From contig CANMXN010000001.1 of NCBI GenBank assembly GCA_947501885.1, positions 1,946,328-2,010,327 on the forward strand: a DNA stretch of 64,000 bases. Reading direction: 5' to 3'. A program made the position numbers and the translations under genes. Shown here in pieces: positions 45,859-55,676 of this stretch; position 1 is the first letter of the stretch, and the number at the start of each line of letters is the position of its first letter. The notes under the pieces are model-generated. The model searched no databases. It was not told where the DNA came from and saw nothing but the letters and a program-made list of their open reading frames with translations. The stretch is from an uncultured Sphingorhabdus sp. Lineage in GTDB: Bacteria > Pseudomonadota > Alphaproteobacteria > Sphingomonadales > Sphingomonadaceae.

Positions 45859-48390
45859 TTGAAAAAACATAATATCATTCGCCGCAAATCAGCAGCTTGG
45901 GTAGCCTTATTTTCGGCAGTTGCGCTCGCGTCTTGCTCACCGCAAGGTTCTGATGACGCTGTTCCAGAAATTAATCCTGATAATTGGCCAGAGGCTAAGT
46001 CTCCTTTTGATGTTGACCCTGCGGTCGAATCTCAGATCCAAGACTTGCTTGCCAAAATGAGTGTTGAAGAGAAAGTTGGTCAGATTATTCAAGCTGATAT
46101 CAACAGCGTCACACCAGAAGAAGCAAAAAAATATCACCTTGGTTCGATCTTAAATGGCGGTAATAGCGCACCTGGCGCTGATGATTATGCGCCTGCTCCC
46201 AAATGGCTAGAGCTTGCCGATGAATATTGGGTTGCCTCGACCGATACAAGCGACGGGCGTACGGCGGTCCCTATCATGTGGGGGACTGATGCTGTTCACG
46301 GCCATAGTAATATTATCGGTGCGACAGTTTTTCCGCATAATATCGGGCTTGGCGCGGCTAATAACCCTGATCTAATGGAAGAAATTGGTAAAGTTACCGC
46401 ACGTGAAATTCGCGTAACAGGGATTGATTGGACTTTTGCGCCGACCATAGCTGTGGTTCGCAATGATCGTTGGGGACGGACCTATGAGAGTTATTCCGAA
46501 CAACCTGAGATCGTTGCGGATTATGCCCCGCGATTGGTATATGGTCTGCAGGGACGACCCGATGATGAAGATTTCTTAAAAGGTGAACATGTCGCCGCAA
46601 CAGTGAAACATTTCGTTGGTGATGGCGGAACGATTGATGGTAAAGATCAAGGCGATAATGTGATGAGTGAAGCACAATTGCGCGATTCACAAGCCGCTGG
46701 TTATGCCTCTGCAATCAATGCAGGAGTGCAATCTGTAATGGCCAGTTATAACAGCTGGCATGGCAAAAAATTGCATGGACACCAGCCATTGCTGACCGAT
46801 GTATTGCGCGGGCGCATGGGTTTTGATGGTTTGGTGGTTGGTGACTGGAATGGGCATGGTCAAGTCAAAGGTTGTACGCCAACAAGCTGCGCACAAAGTG
46901 TGAATGCGGGCCTTGATTTGTTTATGGCGCCAGATAGCTGGAAAGAATTATATGAAAATACGCTCAAGCAGGTCAAAGCAGGCGATATCACGATGGAACG
47001 TCTTGATGAAGCCGTGGCAAGAGTGTTGCGTGTAAAAATTCGCGCAGGGCTTTTTGATGCTGGCTTGCCTTCTAAACGGTTATTGGCGGGCAATTGGGCG
47101 ATGCTTGGTAATGCAGATCATATGAAAGTGGCCCGTCAAGCGGTACGCGAATCTCTAGTCCTATTGAAAAACCAAGGCGTACTTCCGATCAAACCTGGCG
47201 CAACTGTGTTGATTGGCGGCGATGGTGCCAATGATATTGGCAAGCAATCGGGCGGCTGGACAATCAGTTGGCAAGGCACTGGCAACAAGGCCAAGGATTT
47301 TCCAACGGGTATTTCAATTTATGATGGTTTGAAAAATGCTATTGAGGCATCGGGCGGCACAGTCATTACGATGGATGATAGCGGCGCGCTGCCTAAAGCG
47401 GATGTTGCTATCATCATATATGGGGAAGACCCCTATGCAGAGTTTCAAGGTGACCGCGAACATGTTGATTTTGTTCCTAAGGATTCTTTGGAATTGCTTA
47501 CTAAAGCAAAAGCAGCAGGCATGAGCACGGTATCTGTGTTCCTATCGGGCCGCCCAATGTGGGTGAACCCAGAGATCAACCAAAGTGATGCCTTCGTTGC
47601 TGCTTGGTTGCCAGGCACAGCAGGAGATGGCATTGCACAAGTTCTGGTAGCAGGAAAAGATGGCAAGCCAGCCTACGACTTTAAAGGCAAGCTCTCCTTT
47701 AGTTGGCCCAAATCTGCCAATGATGTTGAACTGAATGCCGATGATGATGATTATGATCCGCTCTTTGCTTATGGATATGGCTTAAGCTATGCCAAAGGCG
47801 GAAATGTCGATGCATTGCCTACCGATGAATCATTACAAGGGGCTGAAAAAATTGACCTTAGCCAATTGATGTTAGCGGGTGTTGCACAAACACCTTGGCA
47901 AATGTTTGTTTATGATGCGAGCGGTGAACAATCGCTGCCAAGTGCTGGTAATTCTATCAATGGGACGGTCAAGGTTTTGGCGACCGATGATGAAGCGCAA
48001 GAAGATATGCGTCTTGTTACATTCGATGGTGAAGGTTCATTGGCATTGGTGACCGAATCTACAGATTTGGAACGCGAGGCCAATGGCGATATGGCGATCC
48101 GCTTTGCTTACCGTGTCGATAAATCAGAAGGTGATAAATTGGCCTTTGGTGGCCTGTGTGAAAGCGCAGGCGAATGTAAAGGTGAGATTGATTTGACTGA
48201 TCAATTTAAATCGATGCAAGGCAAAGGCTGGCAAGTGGCAAATATCAAATTAAGCTGTCTCAGCGATGTTGGTGTTTATATGGTGCGTTTAACATCGCCA
48301 TTTGCATTAAATTCAAGCGGTGGTTTTACCATCGGATTGAAAGAAGTAAGTTTGGTTGAAAATAGCGGAGATGCGAGCTGCACGCTCTAA
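45859..48390 (+). CDS. GH3 glucan 1,4-beta-glucosidase lipoprotein
   Basis: An 843-residue GH3 enzyme with a lipoprotein signal (lipobox ALASC), so it is anchored to a membrane facing the periplasm or surface. Domain order: GH3 TIM barrel with VKHFVGDGGT and the nucleophile Asp in VVGDWNGHG (about residue 332), then the C-terminal alpha/beta sandwich (ESLVLLKNQGVLPI; GEDPYAEFQGDRE), then an extra C-terminal domain of about 200 residues, as in ExoP-type exo-1,4-beta-glucosidases. It starts at TTG 45859 behind GGGGAG. It would release glucose from cellooligosaccharides made by the GH5 enzyme. Confidence 0.94.
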   Translation: MKKHNIIRRKSAAWVALFSAVALASCSPQGSDDAVPEINPDNWPEAKSPFDVDPAVESQIQDLLAKMSVEEKVGQIIQADINSVTPEEAKKYHLGSILNGGNSAPGADDYAPAPKWLELADEYWVASTDTSDGRTAVPIMWGTDAVHGHSNIIGATVFPHNIGLGAANNPDLMEEIGKVTAREIRVTGIDWTFAPTIAVVRNDRWGRTYESYSEQPEIVADYAPRLVYGLQGRPDDEDFLKGEHVAATVKHFVGDGGTIDGKDQGDNVMSEAQLRDSQAAGYASAINAGVQSVMASYNSWHGKKLHGHQPLLTDVLRGRMGFDGLVVGDWNGHGQVKGCTPTSCAQSVNAGLDLFMAPDSWKELYENTLKQVKAGDITMERLDEAVARVLRVKIRAGLFDAGLPSKRLLAGNWAMLGNADHMKVARQAVRESLVLLKNQGVLPIKPGATVLIGGDGANDIGKQSGGWTISWQGTGNKAKDFPTGISIYDGLKNAIEASGGTVITMDDSGALPKADVAIIIYGEDPYAEFQGDREHVDFVPKDSLELLTKAKAAGMSTVSVFLSGRPMWVNPEINQSDAFVAAWLPGTAGDGIAQVLVAGKDGKPAYDFKGKLSFSWPKSANDVELNADDDDYDPLFAYGYGLSYAKGGNVDALPTDESLQGAEKIDLSQLMLAGVAQTPWQMFVYDASGEQSLPSAGNSINGTVKVLATDDEAQEDMRLVTFDGEGSLALVTESTDLEREANGDMAIRFAYRVDKSEGDKLAFGGLCESAGECKGEIDLTDQFKSMQGKGWQVANIKLSCLSDVGVYMVRLTSPFALNSSGGFTIGLKEVSLVENSGDASCTL

Positions 48391-48421
48391 ACATTCTGTA
48401 AAGCTATTATTGCTCATATAG

Positions 48422-48455
48422 AAAAAGGCTTGGGAGGAAACTCTCAAGCCTTTTT
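48422..48455. terminator. Bidirectional terminator between GH3 and lactonase
   Basis: AAAAAGGCTTG with CAAGCCTTTTT forms an 11-bp stem, extended by a shorter inner stem (GAG/CTC) around a GAAA loop. The A-run and T-run on either side let it stop transcription from both convergent genes. Confidence 0.9.
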
Positions 48456-48498
48456 ATGTGGTTCTATATTATCTCATGGATGCTAATAAAACACTTCT

Positions 48499-49521
48499 CT
48501 AATAAGTGCCTAGACCTTTGACTTTCAAGGCTATGCGGCCCAAACGGTCGGAAGATGTCAGATAAAGCATTTTACCATCATTACCGAATGCGCAATTGGC
48601 GGTCGCTTTTTCTGCTAAGATACGACCCAATAATTTCCCTGTTGGTGATAATATTAATACACCGCCTGGTCCCGTTGCAAATATATGCCCCGTTTCGGCA
48701 ACGCACATACCATCGGGTAGGCCTGGTGCATCATCGCCCGCTAATGGGGTGGCGTCATAGAATATACCATTGTCGGTAATAGTCTCGCCATCGATGCTGT
48801 ATGATTTTAGGATTTGTGCCTCTGCATCGGATTGCGCGACATAGAGTGTTTTTTCATCAGGGGATAAAACTATACCATTGGGACGGGTTAAGCCTGTGTC
48901 GATGACGGATAATGCGCCATCACTGCTAAGGCGATAGACACCGTTATAGGGTAATTCTTTTAAGGGACTATCATCTTGCTCTTTCAGGCCATAGGGCGGG
49001 TCGGTAAAAAATATCACGCCTTCTTTGCTCTCGATAAGATCGTTGGGGCTGTTGAATTTTTTGCCCTCAAACTGATCGGCCAATATTGTATCTTCGCGCG
49101 TATCAAGATTCAGCGATGTGAGCGCGCGCTTGCCATGATTGGCGGTCAGTAAATTGCCGTCTTTTCCCATGAGCAAGCCGTTGGTACCATCGCCTGTAGC
49201 GAGACCCGATGGTTTGCTTAATATTTCTAACCCCTTTTCTTCGGACCAAATATAGGATGTGTTTTCGGGAACATCTGAAAAATAAAGCTGCTGTCTTTTG
49301 GTATCCCAAGCGGGGCCCTCTGACCATGAAAACCCACTGGTTAATTCTTCTAACTGTAGATTGCTGTCGATAATATCATCTAATTCATCATCTAATTTTT
49401 CGACAGAGCCAAATCTTTTATAGGCGCTGGCTTTGATCACTGTTTCTGGTGCACAGGCCGTAATGGCAGTCATACCTATAGCGGCCATTAATGTGCGTCG
49501 GTTTATTTTAAATTTTGACAT
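48499..49521 (-). CDS. SMP-30/gluconolactonase family protein, exported
   Basis: A 340-residue six-bladed beta-propeller lactonase. The N-terminus has an Arg-Arg (NRRTLMAAIG) and an Ala-Cys (TAITAC), so it is a Tat- or lipoprotein-type exported protein. Metal ligands expected for SMP-30 are visible: Glu in WSEGPAWD, Asn in FNSPNDL and Asp in LPDGMCVA. It would open sugar lactones such as gluconolactone from oxidised glucose or cellobiose. An exact operator palindrome lies 51 bp before the start, placing it in the LacI regulon. Confidence 0.9.
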   Translation of the reverse strand: MSKFKINRRTLMAAIGMTAITACAPETVIKASAYKRFGSVEKLDDELDDIIDSNLQLEELTSGFSWSEGPAWDTKRQQLYFSDVPENTSYIWSEEKGLEILSKPSGLATGDGTNGLLMGKDGNLLTANHGKRALTSLNLDTREDTILADQFEGKKFNSPNDLIESKEGVIFFTDPPYGLKEQDDSPLKELPYNGVYRLSSDGALSVIDTGLTRPNGIVLSPDEKTLYVAQSDAEAQILKSYSIDGETITDNGIFYDATPLAGDDAPGLPDGMCVAETGHIFATGPGGVLILSPTGKLLGRILAEKATANCAFGNDGKMLYLTSSDRLGRIALKVKGLGTY

Positions 49522-49571
49522 GGTCTCTCCAAAATCGATTTGAAAGTATTTGGTAAATGTCTAACGCGATA

Positions 49572-49585
49572 TGACAAGCTTGTCA
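49572..49585. promoter_or_regulatory. Exact LacI-type palindrome before the lactonase
   Basis: TGACAAGCTTGTCA, identical to the palindrome at 45691, lies 51 bp upstream of the lactonase start. The rest of the spacer to hmgA (to 49722) shows nothing else of note. Confidence 0.82.
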
Positions 49586-49722
49586 TTATCAGAATTATTA
49601 TAATGGTTCGATTATTGCGGGTTTGTTTTTATTTCATTTGTAACGAGTGTGAAATTATCTATATTATTTTGCATAATCTTAAATAGCTGTCATGATGGCA
49701 TTAGAGGCGGAATAGGAAATTT

Positions 49723-51012
49723 ATGACCCTAATATATATGAGCGGTTTTGGTAATGAATTTGCAAGCGAAGCTGTGGCTGGTGCTTTGCCAGTGGGACAA
49801 AATAGCCCGCAGAAACCCGCCTTTGGCCTTTATGCAGAACAATTTTCGGGAACCGCCTTTACGGCGCCACGCGATCATAATCGCCGCAGCTGGTTTTACC
49901 GCAAATTGCCATCGGCCTTGCATGGCAAATTTATGCCCTATGCACAAAATGACAAGATTGAGACAGCACCAACCCAAGATGCACCCTTTCCACCCAACAG
50001 GTTGCGTTGGGACCCGCTGCCTATGCCAAGCGAGCCTACCGACTGGGTGGATGGACTAACTTCTATTGCAAGCAATGGCAGCGCGCTGAACAATAGCGGC
50101 ATTGGCATTCATCTCTATGCTATCAACAAATCGATGACAGGACGCGCCTTTTTCTGTGCTGATGGCGAATTATTATTTGTACCGCAAAGCGGGGCGATAA
50201 ATTTGGTGACAGAAATGGGTGTGTTGCATGTACCGCCCAACCATATCGGGGTGATACCATGTGGACTTAAGTTCCGCGTTGATTTGGCGGGTAGTGAGGC
50301 CCGTGGTTATGTTTGCGAAAATTATGGCACGCCATTTCATTTGCCCGATTTAGGGCCAATAGGTGCGAACGGTTTGGCCAATAGCCGTGATTTTGAAACG
50401 CCTGTTGCAGCCTATCAAGAGGATGATGGAGAGTGCGAACTCATTCAAAAATTTGGCGGCGCATTATGGAGTGTTACTATTGATCATACCCCATTTGATG
50501 TGGTGGCGTGGCATGGTAATAATGCGCCTTATCGCTATGATCTATCACGCTTTAACACCATTGGTAGCATTAGTTTCGACCATCCAGACCCAAGTATTTT
50601 TACAGTGCTTACATCGCCAAGCGCTGTGGTAGGGACGGCCAATTGTGATTTTGTTATCTTCCCACCGCGCTGGATGGTGGCGGAGCATACATTTCGCCCG
50701 CCATGGTTTCACCGCAATATTATGAGCGAATATATGGGCTTAATTCATGGAGAATATGATGCCAAGGCTGGTGGGTTTGCGCCTGGAAGCTCGAGCCTGC
50801 ATAATTGTATGAATGCGCATGGGCCTGATAAAGTTTCGACCGAAAATGCGATGGCGGCGGATTTAAAACCGCATAAAATTGATGGGACAATGGCCTTCAT
50901 GTTTGAGAGCTGTTATCCGATCCGTCCGACCAAATGGGCGCTGGAAACGCCGCTATTGCAAAATGACTATGATGAATGTTGGCAGGGTTTTACCAAAGCG
51001 CAATTGCCATAA
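49723..51012 (+). CDS. hmgA: Homogentisate 1,2-dioxygenase
   Basis: An Fe(II) ring-cleavage dioxygenase of 429 residues converting homogentisate to maleylacetoacetate in tyrosine and phenylalanine breakdown. Clear signature from the start ([24 protein letters not shown]) through [10 protein letters not shown] and the iron-site region around [27 protein letters not shown], with [10 protein letters not shown] near the C-terminus. TAGGAAA precedes ATG 49723. The fumarylacetoacetate hydrolase of the same pathway lies 5 kb downstream on the other strand. Confidence 0.97.
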   Translation: MTLIYMSGFGNEFASEAVAGALPVGQNSPQKPAFGLYAEQFSGTAFTAPRDHNRRSWFYRKLPSALHGKFMPYAQNDKIETAPTQDAPFPPNRLRWDPLPMPSEPTDWVDGLTSIASNGSALNNSGIGIHLYAINKSMTGRAFFCADGELLFVPQSGAINLVTEMGVLHVPPNHIGVIPCGLKFRVDLAGSEARGYVCENYGTPFHLPDLGPIGANGLANSRDFETPVAAYQEDDGECELIQKFGGALWSVTIDHTPFDVVAWHGNNAPYRYDLSRFNTIGSISFDHPDPSIFTVLTSPSAVVGTANCDFVIFPPRWMVAEHTFRPPWFHRNIMSEYMGLIHGEYDAKAGGFAPGSSSLHNCMNAHGPDKVSTENAMAADLKPHKIDGTMAFMFESCYPIRPTKWALETPLLQNDYDECWQGFTKAQLP

Positions 51013-51070
51013 GATCATAATTATCATAACAGTAATGCCTTAAACTAACGATAGATATGGATTATATGGC

Positions 51071-52180
51071 ATGAAAACGTGCGCTGCTGTTGCATTTGAA
51101 GCAAAACAACCGCTTGAAATAGTCGAATTAGATTTGCAAGGCCCCAAAGCGGGTGAAGTGCTTATTGAGATTATGGCCACGGGCATCTGTCATACCGATG
51201 CTTATACGCTCGATGGATTGGACAGCGAAGGGCTATTCCCATCCATACTTGGCCACGAAGGCGCCGGCATAGTGCGTGAAATTGGTGCAGGCGTTACCGA
51301 TGTTGCGGTGGGCGATCACGTCATTCCGCTCTACACTCCCGAATGCCGCAAATGCAAAAGCTGTTTATCGGGAAAGACCAATCTCTGCACCGCCATTCGC
51401 GCCACGCAAGGCCAAGGATTAATGCCCGATGGCACATCGCGTTTCTCCTATAAAGGTGAAACCATCTATCATTATATGGGCTGTTCTACCTTTTCTAATT
51501 TCACTGTTCTGCCCGAAATAGCGCTTGCCAAAATCCGCAGTGATGCTCCGTTTGATAAAAGCTGTTATATCGGCTGCGGCGTTACCACGGGTGTGGGCGC
51601 GGTGGTCAATACTGCGAAGGTTCAAGCGGGCGATAATGTGATTGTTTTTGGCCTTGGCGGCATTGGCTTAAATGTATTGCAAGCCGCGAAAATGGTCGGT
51701 GCGAATAAAATTATCGGTGTAGATATCAACAATGATAAGGCCGAATGGGGCCGTAAATTTGGCATGACCGATTTCGTCAATCCTAACGAAATTTCTGGCG
51801 ATATCGTCGAACATCTTGTCGCCTTAACCGATGGCGGTGCGGAATATACATTTGATTGCACGGGCAATACCATCGTGATGCGCCAAGCATTAGAGGCTTG
51901 TCACAGAGGATGGGGCATATCTGTTGTGATTGGCGTTGCGGAAGCGGGAAAAGAAATATCCACCCGTCCATTTCAGCTTGTCACGGGGCGCACTTGGAAA
52001 GGTACAGCATTTGGCGGCGCAAAAGGCCGCACCGATGTCCCCAAAATTGTCGATTGGTATATGGATGGTAAAATCCAAATCGATCCGATGATAACGCATG
52101 TCTTAAAACTGGATGAGATTAACCAAGGCTTTGACCTTATGCACGCAGGCGAGAGCATCCGCAGCGTGGTTGTTTATTAG
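51071..52180 (+). CDS. frmA: S-(hydroxymethyl)glutathione dehydrogenase (class III ADH)
   Basis: A 369-residue zinc alcohol dehydrogenase that oxidises the formaldehyde-glutathione adduct. Catalytic zinc ligands: Cys in [13 protein letters not shown], His in LGHEGAG and the later Cys in [13 protein letters not shown]. The structural zinc site is [17 protein letters not shown]. The cofactor motif is [11 protein letters not shown]. Its functional partner fghA follows, but an unrelated DUF2235 gene lies between them. Confidence 0.96.
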   Translation: MKTCAAVAFEAKQPLEIVELDLQGPKAGEVLIEIMATGICHTDAYTLDGLDSEGLFPSILGHEGAGIVREIGAGVTDVAVGDHVIPLYTPECRKCKSCLSGKTNLCTAIRATQGQGLMPDGTSRFSYKGETIYHYMGCSTFSNFTVLPEIALAKIRSDAPFDKSCYIGCGVTTGVGAVVNTAKVQAGDNVIVFGLGGIGLNVLQAAKMVGANKIIGVDINNDKAEWGRKFGMTDFVNPNEISGDIVEHLVALTDGGAEYTFDCTGNTIVMRQALEACHRGWGISVVIGVAEAGKEISTRPFQLVTGRTWKGTAFGGAKGRTDVPKIVDWYMDGKIQIDPMITHVLKLDEINQGFDLMHAGESIRSVVVY

Positions 52181-52302
52181 ATGGTTATTTATGAAACAAA
52201 AATAGATAACTAATAAAATAATTGCTTACAATAAGACTATATGCGAATATTCTAATAATAAAGGAGAGTTTATACATTAAATATTAATTTAGGAGACAAG
52301 CA

Positions 52303-53733
52303 TTGCCCAAAAATATTATTATTTTTTCTGATGGGACAGGCCAAATTGGCGGCCTAAGGCCTGATCAACGTCTCTCTAATGTTTATAAAATGTACCGAGC
52401 TATGCGTCCAGCGCCTGACTCTCCTATTTCTTATTTTGATCAAGTCGCTTATTATGATCCTGGCCTTGGGGCAGGGGAAGTTGAAGGAGCAACTAAGAAA
52501 ATTCAAAGTCTACTTGAATCATCTGTAGGAGCTGGCATCGAAAATAATATGATCGATTGCTATGAAAAAATCATATCCTATTATGAAACCGGTGATCATA
52601 TCATCTTAATTGGTTTTTCAAGAGGGGCCTACACTGTACGAGCAATCGCAAATATGATGAACTTGTGCGGTATTCCAACAAAAACAGCCGATGGTTTTCC
52701 AATGCCGAAAGACGGTCCAGTTTTAAAAAAAATCGCAACTGAGGCCGTTAAAACTATCTATGGTCATGGAGGAGGCAAACCAAGAGGCCAACAACCATAT
52801 TTGAACCAACGAGAAGAAAAAGGGAGGAGGTTTAGGGTTAAATATGGTTGCGAAGAAAGCAAAACATCTAATAAAAGAGGAAATGTTGAGCCTGAATTTG
52901 TAGGGGTTTTCGACACTGTGGCGGCTCTACAAAACTCCGCAGTTATCAAGATGGTCTGGGTTTTAGCTACACTTTCATTAATTCTATTTGGATTGAGTAT
53001 ATTTTACGGTTGGCTATTCATCATACAGTTATTTTTTGGTGCTATCTCAGCATTAGGGTTTTATATAATTACCCGTTTTTTAGTATCGCAAATAAGATAC
53101 TTTGAACCTGACCCAAATAAACCACTATCTATTCTAAAACCGTGGCACTGGTACAAAATAATTTATAATACTCATTTGGCTTATTGGAATAAAGGGAATT
53201 ACGATAGATGGTTATCTCCAAAAGTCGGGTTTGCAAGACATGCATTAGCCATTGATGAAGGAAGAGAAGATTTTCCAAGAGTACCATGGGCACTTCAATC
53301 TGCGGTACAAGCAAATAGAGGTAAAAAACCAAAATGGCTAGACCAAATTTGGTTCGCTGGGTGTCATAGTGATATAGGTGGAAGTTATCCTGAAGATGAG
53401 TCTCGTCTTAGTGACATATCTCTTGAATGGATGAAAAAAGAATTGAAAAAATGCGTACCTTCAATTCAAATACGCAATGAGGCACTTGTTACAACCCCTA
53501 ATCCTCTAGGACTGCAACATAAAGAATTATATATTAAAATATGGTGGTTTAAAATTCCTTGGAAATATAAACCACGTGATATTAATACTAACTTTCGTCT
53601 TCATTCTACAGTTATTAATCGCTTAAAAGCTAAGCTAGTTCCATATCCTCATTCTATGAAACAATATCGACCTGATAATCTTAGTGATCACCCGCAAGCA
53701 CAAAATTATTATAAAGATAAAAAATATAGTTAG
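52303..53733 (+). CDS. DUF2235 (Tle1-like) alpha/beta hydrolase
   Basis: A 476-residue DUF2235 protein. The nucleophile elbow GFSRGAY is near residue 107, and WFAGCHSDIGGSYP near residue 350 carries conserved polar residues of the family; a hydrophobic region at about residues 205-270 may form two helices. Type VI secreted phospholipases of the Tle1 family share this fold, but many DUF2235 proteins are stand-alone and uncharacterised. It begins at TTG 52303 behind AGGAGA. The codon use is visibly more AT-rich (many AGA, ATA, AAA) than frmA and fghA on either side, suggesting an inserted gene. No T6SS genes are near. Confidence 0.85.
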   Translation: MPKNIIIFSDGTGQIGGLRPDQRLSNVYKMYRAMRPAPDSPISYFDQVAYYDPGLGAGEVEGATKKIQSLLESSVGAGIENNMIDCYEKIISYYETGDHIILIGFSRGAYTVRAIANMMNLCGIPTKTADGFPMPKDGPVLKKIATEAVKTIYGHGGGKPRGQQPYLNQREEKGRRFRVKYGCEESKTSNKRGNVEPEFVGVFDTVAALQNSAVIKMVWVLATLSLILFGLSIFYGWLFIIQLFFGAISALGFYIITRFLVSQIRYFEPDPNKPLSILKPWHWYKIIYNTHLAYWNKGNYDRWLSPKVGFARHALAIDEGREDFPRVPWALQSAVQANRGKKPKWLDQIWFAGCHSDIGGSYPEDESRLSDISLEWMKKELKKCVPSIQIRNEALVTTPNPLGLQHKELYIKIWWFKIPWKYKPRDINTNFRLHSTVINRLKAKLVPYPHSMKQYRPDNLSDHPQAQNYYKDKKYS

Positions 53734-53736
53734 ATA

Positions 53737-54564
53737 ATGGAAACGCTCTCTATCAATCATGCGCATGGTGGTGTGCAAGGCGTATATCGCCATAGCGCGC
53801 AAAGCACCAATTGCGACATGACATTTGCCGTATTTGTTCCCGAGGGCGAGGGACCATTTCCTGTGCTTTGGTATTTATCAGGCCTGACTTGCACCCATGC
53901 CAATGTGATGGAAAAAGGCGAATATCGCGCTGCATGTGCGCAGCATGGAATTATATTTATTGCACCTGATACATCTCCGCGCGGTGAAAATATTCCCGAT
54001 GATGAGGCGTATGATTTTGGTCAAGGGGCTGGATTCTATGTTGATGCTCTACAAGCTCCCTATGACAGATATTATCAGATGCGCCGTTATATTGAAGCAG
54101 AATTGCCTGCTATAATTGCCACTAATTTCCCCGTTGATATGAAACGGCAGGGCATTATGGGGCATAGTATGGGTGGGCATGGCGCGCTCACTATTGGTTT
54201 GCGCAATCCAGAGGTATTTGCATCCATATCGGCCTTTGCGCCGATTGTATCACCGCTTAATTGCCCTTGGGGTGACAAGGCTTTGCGTGCTTACATCGGA
54301 GAGGACAAGAAGTTATGGCGGCAATATGATGCATGCGCCTTAATCGAGGATGGTGCGCATGCCGATGCGCTGTTTATCGACCAAGGGTTGGATGATAGTT
54401 TTTTGTCTGAGCAGCTCAAACCTGAATTGATCGAACAGGCTTGCGCGAATACAGATATTGATCTGCAATTGCGCCGCCATGCGGGATATGATCATAGCTA
54501 TTATTTCATATCTACTTTTATGGCGGATCATATCGCATGGCACGCCAAAAGATTATATGCTTAA
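53737..54564 (+). CDS. fghA: S-formylglutathione hydrolase
   Basis: An esterase-D-type alpha/beta hydrolase of 275 residues that hydrolyses S-formylglutathione to formate and glutathione, the step after FrmA. Catalytic Ser in GHSMGGHGAL (about residue 145), Asp in LFIDQGLDDSF and His in GYDHSYYFIS. LSGLTCTHANVMEKG is a family signature. It starts 3 bases after the DUF2235 stop without its own clear ribosome site, so it may now depend on readthrough coupling from that gene. It is convergent with scoB. Confidence 0.95.
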   Translation: METLSINHAHGGVQGVYRHSAQSTNCDMTFAVFVPEGEGPFPVLWYLSGLTCTHANVMEKGEYRAACAQHGIIFIAPDTSPRGENIPDDEAYDFGQGAGFYVDALQAPYDRYYQMRRYIEAELPAIIATNFPVDMKRQGIMGHSMGGHGALTIGLRNPEVFASISAFAPIVSPLNCPWGDKALRAYIGEDKKLWRQYDACALIEDGAHADALFIDQGLDDSFLSEQLKPELIEQACANTDIDLQLRRHAGYDHSYYFISTFMADHIAWHAKRLYA

Positions 54565-54585
54565 GTTATGCCCATCCAACAAATT

Positions 54586-55233
54586 TTAGCTGAGATATTC
54601 CGCCGTTGTTTTGGCGGCCACTTCATCGGCGGTGACACCAGGGGCTAGCTCGGTAAGCTTGAAGGGTGCATTATGGCTATCGCGTTTAAACACGGCCAAA
54701 TCGGTGATAATCATATCGACCACATTGGCCCCTGTGAGTGGTAGCGTACAACTTGGAATAAATTTGGGCGAACCGTCCTTGGCGCAATGATCCATCACCA
54801 CGATAATTTTTTTGACGCCCGCGACCAAATCCATCGCACCGCCCATACCTTTAATCATCTTGCCTGGGATCATCCAATTGGCGATATCGCCATTTTGTGC
54901 AACTTCCATTGCGCCCAAAACGGTTAAATCAATATGCCCACCGCGGATCATAGCAAAACTATCCGAGCTGCTGAAATAAGAGGAAGATGGCAGCTCGCTT
55001 ATCGTTTGTTTGCCTGCGTTGATAAGGTCCGCATCAACCTCATCCTCATAGGGAAATGGACCAATACCCAGCATCCCATTTTCGCTTTGCAATGTGACTT
55101 CAACGCCATCGGGGATATGATTGGCCACCAAAGTGGGAATACCAATACCAAGATTGACATAATAGCCATCTTGTAATTCTTGGGCAGCGCGCGCCGCCAT
55201 TTGATCGCGAGTCCAGCCTATTTGATTGCTCAT
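54586..55233 (-). CDS. scoB: 3-oxoacid CoA-transferase subunit B
   Basis: The beta subunit (215 residues) of succinyl-CoA:3-ketoacid CoA-transferase. The catalytic Glu lies in [12 protein letters not shown] (about residue 50), with [16 protein letters not shown] upstream. With ScoA it activates acetoacetate, an end product of the homogentisate pathway encoded around it. The start overlaps the stop of an intervening membrane-protein gene (ATGA), so translation is coupled. Confidence 0.95.
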   Translation of the reverse strand: MSNQIGWTRDQMAARAAQELQDGYYVNLGIGIPTLVANHIPDGVEVTLQSENGMLGIGPFPYEDEVDADLINAGKQTISELPSSSYFSSSDSFAMIRGGHIDLTVLGAMEVAQNGDIANWMIPGKMIKGMGGAMDLVAGVKKIIVVMDHCAKDGSPKFIPSCTLPLTGANVVDMIITDLAVFKRDSHNAPFKLTELAPGVTADEVAAKTTAEYLS

Positions 55234-55676
55234 GATTGAGTTCCCTTAGAGAGTATATTCCATCTTAAATAAATACCAATTGCAAAGGTCATACCCATCA
55301 CAGAGGTTATAGCAGATGACCATGCGATAAAAGCTTGTGAATGTTCGGGTAGCCAAAAACTGTTAATAAAATAGGCACCTGATCGCAATAATAAAACAGC
55401 CGCAATCAAAACAAGCCCTGTTCGCAATAATGGTAATTTGGGCAAGATAGCTATCGCTGAGAATGCATAGGCCGCCCAACCCAAGATAATAGTCGCAATT
55501 ATTGCCGTCATAATAGCAGGTTGCCACGATCCATTTTCTGCAGATTGGGCTATCGCTTCACCTGCACCAAAAAAGCGATACCAATCGGGGCCGCCAAAGA
55601 TGCAAGCGACATGCAGTAAAGAAGCTACCACACTCATCCAGCCAGCATATAATAGCCATATACGGCCATTACCCAT
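55230..55676 (-). CDS. Four-helix membrane protein between scoA and scoB
   Basis: A 148-residue protein with four clear transmembrane helices (about residues 7-27, 52-78, 84-108 and 114-138), few charged residues and a conserved-looking [14 protein letters not shown] in the first loop. I do not recognise a family. It is inserted between the two CoA-transferase subunit genes with a 1-base overlap upstream (TAATG) and a 4-base overlap downstream (ATGA), a stable coupled arrangement. Uptake or transport of an organic acid is only a guess. Confidence 0.75.
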   Translation of the reverse strand: MGNGRIWLLYAGWMSVVASLLHVACIFGGPDWYRFFGAGEAIAQSAENGSWQPAIMTAIIATIILGWAAYAFSAIAILPKLPLLRTGLVLIAAVLLLRSGAYFINSFWLPEHSQAFIAWSSAITSVMGMTFAIGIYLRWNILSKGTQS

